DNA from: an uncultured Collinsella sp.
Lineage (GTDB): Bacteria; Actinomycetota; Coriobacteriia; Coriobacteriales; Coriobacteriaceae
Direction of reading: 5' to 3'
Assembly (NCBI GenBank): GCA_902492185.1
Contig: CABUKY010000045.1
Location: 1-12,077 of the forward strand
Length of the DNA: 12,077 nt
A program made the position numbers and the translations under genes. This document shows positions 6,131 to 12,077 of the stretch, in pieces. The notes below the pieces were generated by a model, which ran no database searches, had not been told where the DNA came from, and worked only from the letters and a program-made list of their open reading frames with translations. Position 1 is the stretch's first letter; each line of letters opens with the position of its first letter.

Positions 6131-7009
6131 TTATTTGCCGGCGGTGGCGGTGCCGGATTGCGAAGGGGCGACGACCTTGAGCGGCTTTACGATAGAATCC
6201 TCGTGCGAAGCCGGAGCGGATGTCTCTTCGTTTTTGGCCTTGGTGGACTCGGAGCGAGTGATTTCCTCATCGAGTGCATCGATGTCGGCGTCCTCGACCA
6301 CGGCGTTGAGCGACTCAAAAACGCGGTTCTTGAGTAGCGCAGTGTGCACACCTTCCGTCAGGTCGTGAAGCTTCTTAAACGCACGCTCGAGCTTGGCGTC
6401 GCGCTCGTCATCGGAGGTATCCATTCCGAGCATGCTCACGAGCACCTGCTCAAACATCGAGGACTCGCGGTTGGCGGAAGACACGTACTGACGCAGGTTG
6501 CGCGGCTCGATATGGAAGCGTGACAGCTCAGAGCAGTAGCGGATGATCGGAAAATCGCGGCCATCGACAAGCTCGCGATTCTGCGGACTCTTGATGATAC
6601 GAATGAGGTCGTTCTCGGCGAGTGAGCGGATAAACGAAATCTCGACGCCCAGCATATCGGGAATGGTCTCGATGGGATGCAGCTTTTGCTTAGTCTCCTT
6701 GGGCTCCGTCTTGAGCGGAACATCGGACAGCAAGCCCACCTCGTAAGCGAGCGTTGACAGGTCCGTGGCGTTTTCCAAGCGCTGCTTAATCACGTTGAGC
6801 GGCATGTAGCGGGTCTTCTGCAAGTGCAGGATGACCTCCAGGCGATCAACGTCCTCCTTGGAGTACTGACGGTATCCCTTAGGCGTACGATGAGGGGTAA
6901 TGAGCCCCTCATCCTCTAGAAATCTAATTTTTGAGTTCGAAAGATCGGGGTATGCGCCTCGAAGTAGGTTGACGACTTGGCCGATACTCAGATAGTTGCG
7001 TTCGGCCAT
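6131..7009 (-). CDS. MerR-family transcriptional regulator, FtsR / Rv1828-like
   Basis: A 292-residue MerR-family regulator. The winged helix-turn-helix spans about 6-80: SIGQVVNLL, then SKIRFLEDEGLITPHRTPKGYR (26-47), then a helix ending MPLNVIKQRL (69-78). This is the actinobacterial subfamily of Mycobacterium Rv1828 and Corynebacterium FtsR, an activator of ftsZ in Corynebacterium. The second conserved region (about 110-180) resembles a duplicated MerR-like domain in that subfamily. The last 50 residues are charged, Thr/Ser-rich and probably disordered. It starts 3 nt after the FHA stop codon, so the two are likely translationally coupled, as in mycobacteria where garA precedes Rv1828. Targets here are unknown; a cell-division link is inference from family. 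Confidence 0.88.
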   Translation of the reverse strand: MAERNYLSIGQVVNLLRGAYPDLSNSKIRFLEDEGLITPHRTPKGYRQYSKEDVDRLEVILHLQKTRYMPLNVIKQRLENATDLSTLAYEVGLLSDVPLKTEPKETKQKLHPIETIPDMLGVEISFIRSLAENDLIRIIKSPQNRELVDGRDFPIIRYCSELSRFHIEPRNLRQYVSSANRESSMFEQVLVSMLGMDTSDDERDAKLERAFKKLHDLTEGVHTALLKNRVFESLNAVVEDADIDALDEEITRSESTKAKNEETSAPASHEDSIVKPLKVVAPSQSGTATAGK

Positions 7010-7012
7010 GCC

Positions 7013-7447
7013 CTACTCACCGGTTTCGATGCGCTCCGGCGTGCTCTCGTGGTAGATGAGCGTAAACGTACCGATCTGGACGGAAGAACCGTCGTGCAGC
7101 GGGGCTGCATTGACGATGGCACCGTCGACCCAGGTGCCATTGAGCGAGCCCAAGTCCTCGATGCGAGCGCCGAGGCCCTCGCGAATAATGCGCGCGTGGC
7201 TGCGCGAAACGGTCATGTCATTGAGGAAGATGCCGTTCGCGGGATCGCGGCCGATGGTGGTCACGTCATCCTCGAGCTCAAAGGCGGCACCAGTCTGCGG
7301 ACCCTTGACGATGGACAGAACGGGGGCGGTGATGCGCACGTTGGCCATGAGGTCGGGAACGGTGACGTCGCTTGAAGGCACGCGGAATACGCAGGTAGCG
7401 TCAGCAGTCTTATCATTCTGAGGCATATTGTTAACCATGTTGTCCAT
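7013..7447 (-). CDS. FHA-domain protein, GarA / OdhI-like
   Basis: A 144-residue cytoplasmic phosphothreonine-binding protein. The FHA domain (about 44-135) has the conserved GR (66-67), SRSH (81-84) and SLNG (101-104), which line the phosphothreonine pocket. The N-terminal tail has DATCVFR (16-22), matching the ETTSVFR motif of GarA and OdhI, whose threonines are phosphorylated by PknB/PknG-type kinases and then bind their own FHA domain, switching off control of 2-oxoglutarate metabolism. Only the second threonine (T18) is kept; the first is Ala. ATG at 7447 has AGGGG 6 nt upstream. An upstream in-frame TTG (7480) lacks this support. It lies 66 nt downstream of pgsA, directly before the MerR gene. 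Whether it controls 2-oxoglutarate enzymes is unproven. Confidence 0.92.
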   Translation of the reverse strand: MDNMVNNMPQNDKTADATCVFRVPSSDVTVPDLMANVRITAPVLSIVKGPQTGAAFELEDDVTTIGRDPANGIFLNDMTVSRSHARIIREGLGARIEDLGSLNGTWVDGAIVNAAPLHDGSSVQIGTFTLIYHESTPERIETGE

Positions 7448-7513
7448 GACAACCCCTAACTTATCGCGGACGTGCCGCAAATAATGAACCGTACGTAATC
7501 ATACCCCAACGAA

Positions 7514-8218
7514 TCAGTCTTCGATTTCAGGGTTCAGAAAGTCGATGTCCTCGTCTTCGGGATGCATGAGAGCCTGTTTAATGGCCGCTCCGCCCTTAAT
7601 GGAGTAGATGACAGCCGTGAGCATGGAGAAGATCACGCCGCCGTACACAAAGAAGATGCCGAGGGGCACCGAGCTTCCGTTGAGGCCCGGGAAGGCCGTA
7701 AGGGCTGAAGGCAAAAGATGCAGGCCGTCAATAACGGGGAACCCGAGTAGCATGAGCGAGAAGCCGGTCATGAGCAGCGCTGTGGCAATCTTTCCGGGGA
7801 AGACGACATCGATGGGGCGACGGTGATAATGGCGCACGATAAGCGTGCCGATGCCCAAATAGATGTCGCGGCCAATAATGAGCACGCAGACCCAGATGGG
7901 CAGCTCTCCGCGAACCACCAGCCCCAGCACGCCGGTGAACAGCAGCGCACGGTCACAAATGGGATCCATGACCTTGCCGAGCCACGAGACCGTCTTAGTC
8001 ATGCGGGCGATCTGACCGTCCATCCAGTCGGTGGAGGCGGCAACGGCGTAGATAACGATGGCGATGACGCGGTTGTTATCCGTCACAAACAGGTACAGAA
8101 ATACCAGGGTGAGGATCAGGCGCGTAAAGGTGATGAAATTGGAGATCGTAAAGATCTTATTCGACGGGTAATCGGAAGTGCCGATAAGCTCCTTTTTGAT
8201 CTTCTTTTTGATGCCCAC
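7514..8218 (-). CDS. pgsA: CDP-alcohol phosphatidyltransferase, PgsA-like
   Basis: A 234-residue membrane enzyme that joins a CDP-diacylglycerol phosphatidyl group to an alcohol, most likely glycerol-3-phosphate, giving phosphatidylglycerol phosphate. The family signature is complete: D64, D67-G68, A71-R72, G81, D85 and D89, matching DxxDGxxARx8Gx3Dx3D. About six hydrophobic segments are visible from residue 30 to 207, after a Lys-rich N-terminus (KKKIKKE). The C-terminus is acidic. I chose GTG at 8218 because GGGGGAG lies 4 nt upstream; ATG codons at 8353 and 8293 are in frame but have no ribosome-binding site and lie upstream of a good promoter. A phosphatidylinositol- or cardiolipin-synthase role cannot be excluded. 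The synteny with FHA and MerR genes recalls Mycobacterium pgsA2. Confidence 0.88.
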   Translation of the reverse strand: MGIKKKIKKELIGTSDYPSNKIFTISNFITFTRLILTLVFLYLFVTDNNRVIAIVIYAVAASTDWMDGQIARMTKTVSWLGKVMDPICDRALLFTGVLGLVVRGELPIWVCVLIIGRDIYLGIGTLIVRHYHRRPIDVVFPGKIATALLMTGFSLMLLGFPVIDGLHLLPSALTAFPGLNGSSVPLGIFFVYGGVIFSMLTAVIYSIKGGAAIKQALMHPEDEDIDFLNPEIED

Positions 8219-8254
8219 AGGACTCCCCCGCTGGTTAACGACAAAACTTTCGAT

Positions 8255-8283
8255 ACTATACCCGTTCCGGCGATGTCTATCCA
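8255..8283 (-). promoter_or_regulatory. Promoter of pgsA
   Basis: On the minus strand -35 TGGATA (8278-8283) and -10 TATAGT (8255-8260) are separated by 17 bp. The start site would be near 8248, giving a leader of about 30 nt with the GGGGGAG ribosome-binding site. This supports the GTG start at 8218. The rest of the 8219-8512 gap holds the inverted repeat and the tRNA terminator; I see no gene or riboswitch in it. Confidence 0.65.
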
Positions 8284-8344
8284 GCGTAAGCATAGAGAGT
8301 CCAGACATGTGGAGGGCGCTTTTAGGCGGCGGGGATTTCGCATT

Positions 8345-8403
8345 CGTGTACATCAGCCTCCAAACATGTCGAAAAATGTCGATTTTGGTGGCTGATGTAC
8401 ACG
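8345..8403. repeat. Second long inverted repeat, between pgsA promoter and tRNA terminator
   Basis: Arms 8345-8364 and 8384-8403 are 20 nt each and pair at 19 positions (mismatch T8359/T8389). The outer 14 bp (CGTGTACATCAGCC and its complement) are perfect. The 19-nt loop holds a direct repeat, ATGTCGA at 8366-8372 and 8376-8382, three A apart. It is upstream of the pgsA promoter and downstream of the tRNA terminator, so neither needs it. No T-run follows on the minus strand; on the plus strand only TTTT follows, with no plus-strand gene to terminate. A protein-binding site or structured element is possible; function unknown. Confidence 0.85.
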
Positions 8404-8473
8404 TTTTGATTCGGTGATTACATCGAGCGGGAACGTCGTTGCTTTAAGCAAATTAATCATGATGACTAAAAAC

Positions 8474-8503
8474 AAAAAAGGTCAGGCACTAGGTGCCTGA
8501 CCT
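8474..8503 (-). terminator. Intrinsic terminator of tRNA-Pro
   Basis: An 11-bp perfect stem (8479-8489 with 8493-8503; AGGTCAGGCAC and its complement) with a 3-nt loop is followed on the minus strand by TTTTTTGTTTTT. It starts 9 nt beyond the tRNA 3' end. Confidence 0.95.
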
Positions 8504-8512
8504 GCAAACTTC

Positions 8513-8589
<77 letters not shown>

Positions 8590-8631
8590 AAGCTTTTGTT
8601 TGTTGCTCTGCTCTCGCTCGCAACAGGGAGT

Positions 8632-8661
8632 ATATTAACCCGAAACTTTAGACTTGTGCAA
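8632..8661 (-). promoter_or_regulatory. Promoter of the tRNA-Pro gene
   Basis: Minus-strand -35 TTGCAC (8656-8661) and -10 TAATAT (8632-8637) are separated by 18 bp, with the mature tRNA starting 42 nt downstream of the -10. It begins 8 nt after the coaBC stop codon. No terminator is visible between coaBC and the tRNA, so read-through from coaBC is also possible. Confidence 0.7.
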
Positions 8662-8669
8662 GAACTTTT

Positions 8670-9881
8670 TTACAAATTTTGAAGCAAGTCCAAAATTGTA
8701 TCTGCGAGCTGGGGTTTTGTTAGTACGGGAAGTTCTTGCGTACCCGTTGTGCTCACAATCCAGGCCTTGTTGGTGTCGGTCCCAAAGCCCGAATCGGTGC
8801 GTGAGACATCGTTGGCGATTATTACATCGCACCCCTTGCGGGCCAATTTGCGCTCTGCGTACTCGACAACGTTATCGGTCTCGGCCGCAAATCCGATCAC
8901 GCATCGCTCGCCCTTCTGGCGCGAGAGCTCGGCCAAAATATCGACCGTCTCGACCAGTTCGATGCGATCCAGGCGCTCGTTAGCCTTTTTGAGCTTATGG
9001 TCGGCAGGGGCCGCCGGGGTATAGTCGGCGACGGCAGCCGCACAAATTGCCGCATCGGCCGTCTGGAAGGCGCTCAGTGCCGCCTGGAGCATCTCTGCGG
9101 CGGTTTGCACGCGCACGCACTCCACGCCGCGGGGAACATCGAGCGATGTCGGTCCCAACACGAGCGTGACTTCGGCACCGCGGCGTGCGGCCTCCCCCGC
9201 CAGGGCGATGCCCATCTTGCCCGAAGAGCGGTTGCCAATGAATCGCACCGGATCGATCGGCTCGTGCGTGGGGCCGGCGGTAATCACGATGCGCTTACCT
9301 GCCAGGTCCTGAGGCGCGGGGTTGAGCACCTCGCAGACAGCCTCGACGATGTCCTCGGGCTCGCTCATACGTCCGGTGTCCACGTCGCCGCAGGCAAGGT
9401 AGCCGCTGCCGGGTCCCACCACATGGACACCGCGCTCGCGCAGCGTGGACATGTTGGCCTGCGTCGCCGGCGCCTTCCACATGCCGTTGTTCATAGCGGG
9501 TGCGATCACGATGGGTCGCGGCGTCGCAAGCAACGTAGTGGAGATGAGGTCGTCGGCGATGCCGTTGGCCATCTTGGCGATGATATTGGCCGTCGCGGGC
9601 GCCACGACCACCAGGTCGGGCTCCTGCGCCAGCGAAATGTGGTGGATGGGGTCGGAGGGATCGTCGAATAGGCCCACGGCAACGGGCTCGTTGGTGAGCG
9701 CACGGAAGGTGAGCGGGCCCACAAACTCGGTGGCATGCTCGCTCATAACGACCTTGACGCGCGCGCCACGCTTTTGCAGCAGGCGCACGATATTGCACGA
9801 CTTATAGGCGGCGATCCCGCCGGTAATGCCCAGCAGGATCGTTTTTCCCTCAAGTTGCATTGAATTGTTGGATGCCGCCAT
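8670..9881 (-). CDS. coaBC: Bifunctional phosphopantothenoylcysteine decarboxylase / phosphopantothenate-cysteine ligase
   Basis: A 403-residue two-domain enzyme of coenzyme A synthesis. The CoaB domain joins cysteine to 4'-phosphopantothenate and the CoaC domain decarboxylates the product to 4'-phosphopantetheine. The CoaC half (about 10-185) has the flavin-binding GITGGIAAYK (18-27), catalytic His81 (HHIS), PAMN (128-131) and the substrate-lid Cys164 in LACGD. The CoaB half (about 195-403) has TAGPTHEPID (201-210), NRSSGKMG (217-224), AAVADY (282-287) and KLKK (296-299), which includes the ligase lysine. ATG at 9881 follows AAGGAAG; an ATG at residue 8 is an alternative. It starts 3 nt after the preceding zinc-ribbon-like gene and closes that operon. 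Confidence 0.97.
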   Translation of the reverse strand: MAASNNSMQLEGKTILLGITGGIAAYKSCNIVRLLQKRGARVKVVMSEHATEFVGPLTFRALTNEPVAVGLFDDPSDPIHHISLAQEPDLVVVAPATANIIAKMANGIADDLISTTLLATPRPIVIAPAMNNGMWKAPATQANMSTLRERGVHVVGPGSGYLACGDVDTGRMSEPEDIVEAVCEVLNPAPQDLAGKRIVITAGPTHEPIDPVRFIGNRSSGKMGIALAGEAARRGAEVTLVLGPTSLDVPRGVECVRVQTAAEMLQAALSAFQTADAAICAAAVADYTPAAPADHKLKKANERLDRIELVETVDILAELSRQKGERCVIGFAAETDNVVEYAERKLARKGCDVIIANDVSRTDSGFGTDTNKAWIVSTTGTQELPVLTKPQLADTILDLLQNL

Positions 9882-9884
9882 CGT

Positions 9885-10604
9885 TTAAGCTTCCTTGCTC
9901 GGGAGCACCAGGAGACGGTGGCAGTACGGGCAGTGCGTAATTGACCTACCGTCGTGGTTAAGGTCGCTCATGGACGATGCCTGCAGTGCGGTGTGGCAGA
10001 CCGTGGGGATGTTGCCCTGGATGGTCTCGACGGCCAGGCCACGGAACTGCTTGAGCAGACGCTCGTAGTCGGTGAGAACGTCGGCCGGCAGCGTGGCAGC
10101 AAGCGCGGTGCGCTCCTTCGTGGCGGCGTCAATCTGAGCCTGCAGGTCGGCAGCCTTGGCACGGGCGGCCTTGGTGTCGGCCTTTACGCCCTCCTCGAAC
10201 TTGGCGATGATGGCCTGTGCGCGAGCCTCGCGGTCGAGCGCCTCCTTATGGGCGACAACGACGTCCTTGCGGGTGTGCTCGATCTTGTCCAGACGCTTGG
10301 CCAGGGTGGCGAGCTCGTTCTCCAGGTCCTGAACCTCGCGGTAGTCGGAGCCGTCGACGTGGCGCTTCTTGGCAGCCTCGATGGCGTTGTTAGTCTGAAT
10401 CTCGGTGGTGTTGAGATCGTCAAGCTCAATGTCCAGATCCTTGCGCTGGGCGTAGAGCTTGGTCATCTCGGACTTGAGCTTCACATAGGTCTTGCGCTTG
10501 GAAGCGAGCTCCTTGAGCTCCGGCATATTGGCAAGTTCGCTCTTGTTGCGGGCGAGCTCCAAATCGATCTGTTGCAGCTTGAGTAGCGTAGCGCCGGCGC
10601 TCAT
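9885..10604 (-). CDS. Coiled-coil protein with degenerate C-terminal zinc ribbon (C4-type family)
   Basis: A 239-residue protein of the bacterial 'C4-type zinc ribbon' family. Residues about 5-180 form a long alpha-helical coiled coil rich in Glu, Lys, Ala, Leu. The C-terminus should carry two CxxC knuckles. The second is intact (CPYC, 225-228, in HCPYCHRLLVL), but the first is reduced to one Cys and a His (C203-H204). Nearby His residues (218, 224) might complete a site. I chose ATG at 10604, which overlaps the upstream nif3-like stop as ATGA and has AGGAGAG upstream; an in-frame extension to 10640 lies inside the neighbouring gene. Family function is uncertain; homologues are often beside Nif3-like genes, as here. 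Confidence 0.88.
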   Translation of the reverse strand: MSAGATLLKLQQIDLELARNKSELANMPELKELASKRKTYVKLKSEMTKLYAQRKDLDIELDDLNTTEIQTNNAIEAAKKRHVDGSDYREVQDLENELATLAKRLDKIEHTRKDVVVAHKEALDREARAQAIIAKFEEGVKADTKAARAKAADLQAQIDAATKERTALAATLPADVLTDYERLLKQFRGLAVETIQGNIPTVCHTALQASSMSDLNHDGRSITHCPYCHRLLVLPSKEA

Positions 10605-11410
10605 AAGTTCTCTCCTTTTGTCACAGTCCACCATTGGCAAGGGTTCAGTATTTTAATCGCATGACGGGGGTCGACCCCGGCGTCAACTGCAGAGTTCATC
10701 AATATATCAACGAACGGCTCTTCGGAGCGGTCGTGGCCGAGCAAGATCACCGGCAGCCCGCGCAAGGCAAGGTCTTGCGCCACGTGGTAGCCCGCCTCGC
10801 CGGTTACGATGACATCTGCGCCCGCGGCGATGGCGAGCTCTCCAAAGTCGCCCAGGGAGCCGCCCAAAATGGCGACGATGCGGCACGGGCGATCGGCTTC
10901 GCCCCACACACGCGGGTCGCTGCCGAAGGCCGTGGCAGCACGGGTGGCAAGATCGCGCAGCGTGCACGGGTCGTTGAGCGTTGCAAGCGCGCCCAGGCCG
11001 GTGGCCTCGGGGTCGTCCAAGTGCTCCAGTGAGCTCACGGGTGTGGCACCCAGCAGCTCGTTCAGGCAGACGCGGGCTTCGTGCGACCGGTCCAGGTTAG
11101 TGTGGAGCGAGATAATGCTCACGCCGCAACGCGCTGCCTCGTAGAGCGCCGCGCTGCATTGGGGGCGTGTGGCATCCGCCGGACAAAAGGCCTCGGGCGC
11201 CTTGATGTATATGGGATGATGCGTCAGCAGCACGTTGGCACCGGCTTCTTGGGCGCGACGAACATTGGTCTCGGTCGCGTCGAGCGCACAGGCTACGCCA
11301 GTAATCTCCGCGGCAGGGTCGCCAACGGAGAGACCTACGTGATCCCAGCTCTCAGCGTCCGTCTTGGGATAGCGTGCCAGCAGCGCACGCTCGAGCTCGG
11401 CGACGATCAT
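10601..11410 (-). CDS. Nif3-like dinuclear metal-centre protein (YbgI/YqfO family)
   Basis: A 269-residue Nif3-family protein, often annotated as 'GTP cyclohydrolase 1 type 2', though that activity is doubtful for the family. Conserved metal ligands are visible: WDHVGL (22-27), THHPI with His64 and His65, HTNLD with Asp107, and GHDRSEE with His226 and Glu230, a set that builds the two-metal site. It lacks the long inserted PII-like domain of YqfO and matches the short form. ATG at 11410 overlaps the stop of the cysteine desulfurase gene (ATGA), and its own stop overlaps the next start in the same way. Tight coupling between desulfurase and Nif3-like protein suggests linked metal or sulfur chemistry (inference). 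Confidence 0.93.
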   Translation of the reverse strand: MIVAELERALLARYPKTDAESWDHVGLSVGDPAAEITGVACALDATETNVRRAQEAGANVLLTHHPIYIKAPEAFCPADATRPQCSAALYEAARCGVSIISLHTNLDRSHEARVCLNELLGATPVSSLEHLDDPEATGLGALATLNDPCTLRDLATRAATAFGSDPRVWGEADRPCRIVAILGGSLGDFGELAIAAGADVIVTGEAGYHVAQDLALRGLPVILLGHDRSEEPFVDILMNSAVDAGVDPRHAIKILNPCQWWTVTKGENL

Positions 11411-12077
11411 ACGGCGCCTACGATCGAGAGCAGCGTCTGGGCAAACTCGTCCAGATCGCCCGGATTCACGCGGTCATCGAAGGAAATGCGCAGTGCACCC
11501 AGGGCCTGTTCGCGGCCAATACCCATCGCGCTCAAAACATGGCTCGGATCCATACTGCCGCTCGAGCAAGCCGATCCGGCCGAAACCTCAAAGCCGGCGG
11601 CGTCGAGCTTGATGATGAGCTCCTCGGAGTCCATGCCGTCAATGTAGATCGATACCATGCCGGGCAGACGGTCAGCCTGCGCGTAGTCGCCCATGGTGGC
11701 ATGAATACGCGGATGGGCCGTAAGCGTGGTGTAGAGCTTGTCGGAAAGGGCTTGCAGCGTTGCACGCTCCTGGGCCACATGGGGCGCCAGCGTTCGGGCG
11801 GCAGCGGCAAAGGCCAGCTGCGTGCGCAGGTCCTGCGTGCCGGCACGTCGTCCGGCTTCCTGTCCGCCGCCAAAGATGCGGGGGCGCAGCGGCGTGCGGC
11901 TCTTAAGGAAGAGCGCGCCGGATGCCACGGGGCCACCGATCTTGTGCGCGGCAACGGTCATGGCGTCAACTCCCAGCTCGGTGACATCGAGCGGAATGTG
12001 CAAGTAGCCTTGGATGGCATCGGTATGAAACAGGGCGCCGGCAGCATGTGCGGCCGCGGCCAGCTCGCGGATGGGCT
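11407..12077 (-). CDS. Cysteine desulfurase (IscS/NifS family), 5' part outside the window
   Basis: The C-terminal 222 residues of a pyridoxal-phosphate cysteine desulfurase, which takes sulfur from cysteine for iron-sulfur clusters or tRNA thiolation. Visible, numbered from the first full codon at the window edge: HTDA.Q (17-22), PLP lysine in HKIGGP (Lys45), GGGQEAGRRAGTQ (69-81) for the usual GGGQE...RSGT, and catalytic Cys170 in SAGSACSSGS. The frame is open to the right edge and the sequence there still matches the family, so the gene is truncated by the window; the TTG at 12003 is not a true start. The stop overlaps the next ATG as ATGA. The short SAC loop fits the IscS/NifS class rather than SufS. 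Confidence 0.95.
   Translation of the reverse strand, partial: PIRELAAAAHAAGALFHTDAIQGYLHIPLDVTELGVDAMTVAAHKIGGPVASGALFLKSRTPLRPRIFGGGQEAGRRAGTQDLRTQLAFAAAARTLAPHVAQERATLQALSDKLYTTLTAHPRIHATMGDYAQADRLPGMVSIYIDGMDSEELIIKLDAAGFEVSAGSACSSGSMDPSHVLSAMGIGREQALGALRISFDDRVNPGDLDEFAQTLLSIVGAV

Noticed and set aside
8219..8344. Riboswitch or leader peptide upstream of pgsA
   Set aside because: The likely leader is only about 30 nt after the -10 at 8255-8260, and no conserved riboswitch core or short coding frame with a ribosome-binding site is visible.
8997..10586. Long plus-strand frames opposite coaBC and the zinc-ribbon-like gene
   Set aside because: They are antisense to genes with clear motifs, His/Arg- or Leu/Gly-biased, and lack family signatures.
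12001..12003. TTG at 12003 as start of the cysteine desulfurase
   Set aside because: The sequence upstream to the window edge continues the family match (ALFHTDAIQ), so the gene simply runs off the window.

Overview
The window looks like chromosome from a host-associated Coriobacteriia-type actinobacterium, most likely Collinsella or a close relative. This is inferred from moderately GC-rich, G/C-ending coding sequence, an FHA protein next to a MerR regulator as in mycobacteria and corynebacteria, and gut-Coriobacteriia-style NlpC/P60 and DegV proteins. No marker gene here proves the genus. Apart from two short non-coding inverted-repeat elements, the region is housekeeping in character. There is no prophage, transposase, CRISPR array or toxin-antitoxin pair. 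Coding density is high, and no stretch longer than about 300 bases lacks a gene.

Layout, left to right. Positions 1-177 hold no gene but contain a long near-perfect inverted repeat (61-164). A lipid glycosyltransferase of the MGDG-synthase type (minus) and thioredoxin reductase trxB (plus) diverge from a shared 117-bp promoter region. A DUF1836/MerR-like putative regulator (plus) and a DegV-family fatty-acid-binding protein (minus) converge on one bidirectional terminator. Next, all on minus, come a secreted coiled-coil NlpC/P60 peptidoglycan hydrolase, apt, an FtsR-like MerR regulator, a GarA/OdhI-like FHA protein and a PgsA-type CDP-alcohol phosphatidyltransferase. A 294-bp gap then holds the pgsA promoter, a second long inverted repeat and the terminator of a tRNA-Pro(GGG). 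Last is a tightly packed minus-strand operon: cysteine desulfurase (5' part outside the window), Nif3-like protein, coiled-coil zinc-ribbon-like protein and coaBC. ATGA overlaps or 3-nt gaps couple its members.

How the genes fit together. The FHA-MerR pair plus a phosphatidyltransferase recalls the Mycobacterium Rv1822/Rv1827/Rv1828 neighbourhood, and the FHA protein keeps a TxVFR-type phosphoacceptor motif like that of GarA and OdhI. Lipid and envelope functions recur (glycolipid synthesis, phospholipid head group, fatty-acid binding, peptidoglycan hydrolysis), alongside cofactor and purine salvage functions (coaBC, cysteine desulfurase, apt).

The most interesting observation is a pair of almost identical palindromic sites (2627-2652 and 4301-4326; 23 of 26 positions the same, same 7-nt spacer). 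One lies in the promoter region of the DUF1836 gene and the other upstream of the degV -10 box. This suggests that the unnamed DUF1836 protein binds both sites and controls itself and the fatty-acid-binding DegV protein.
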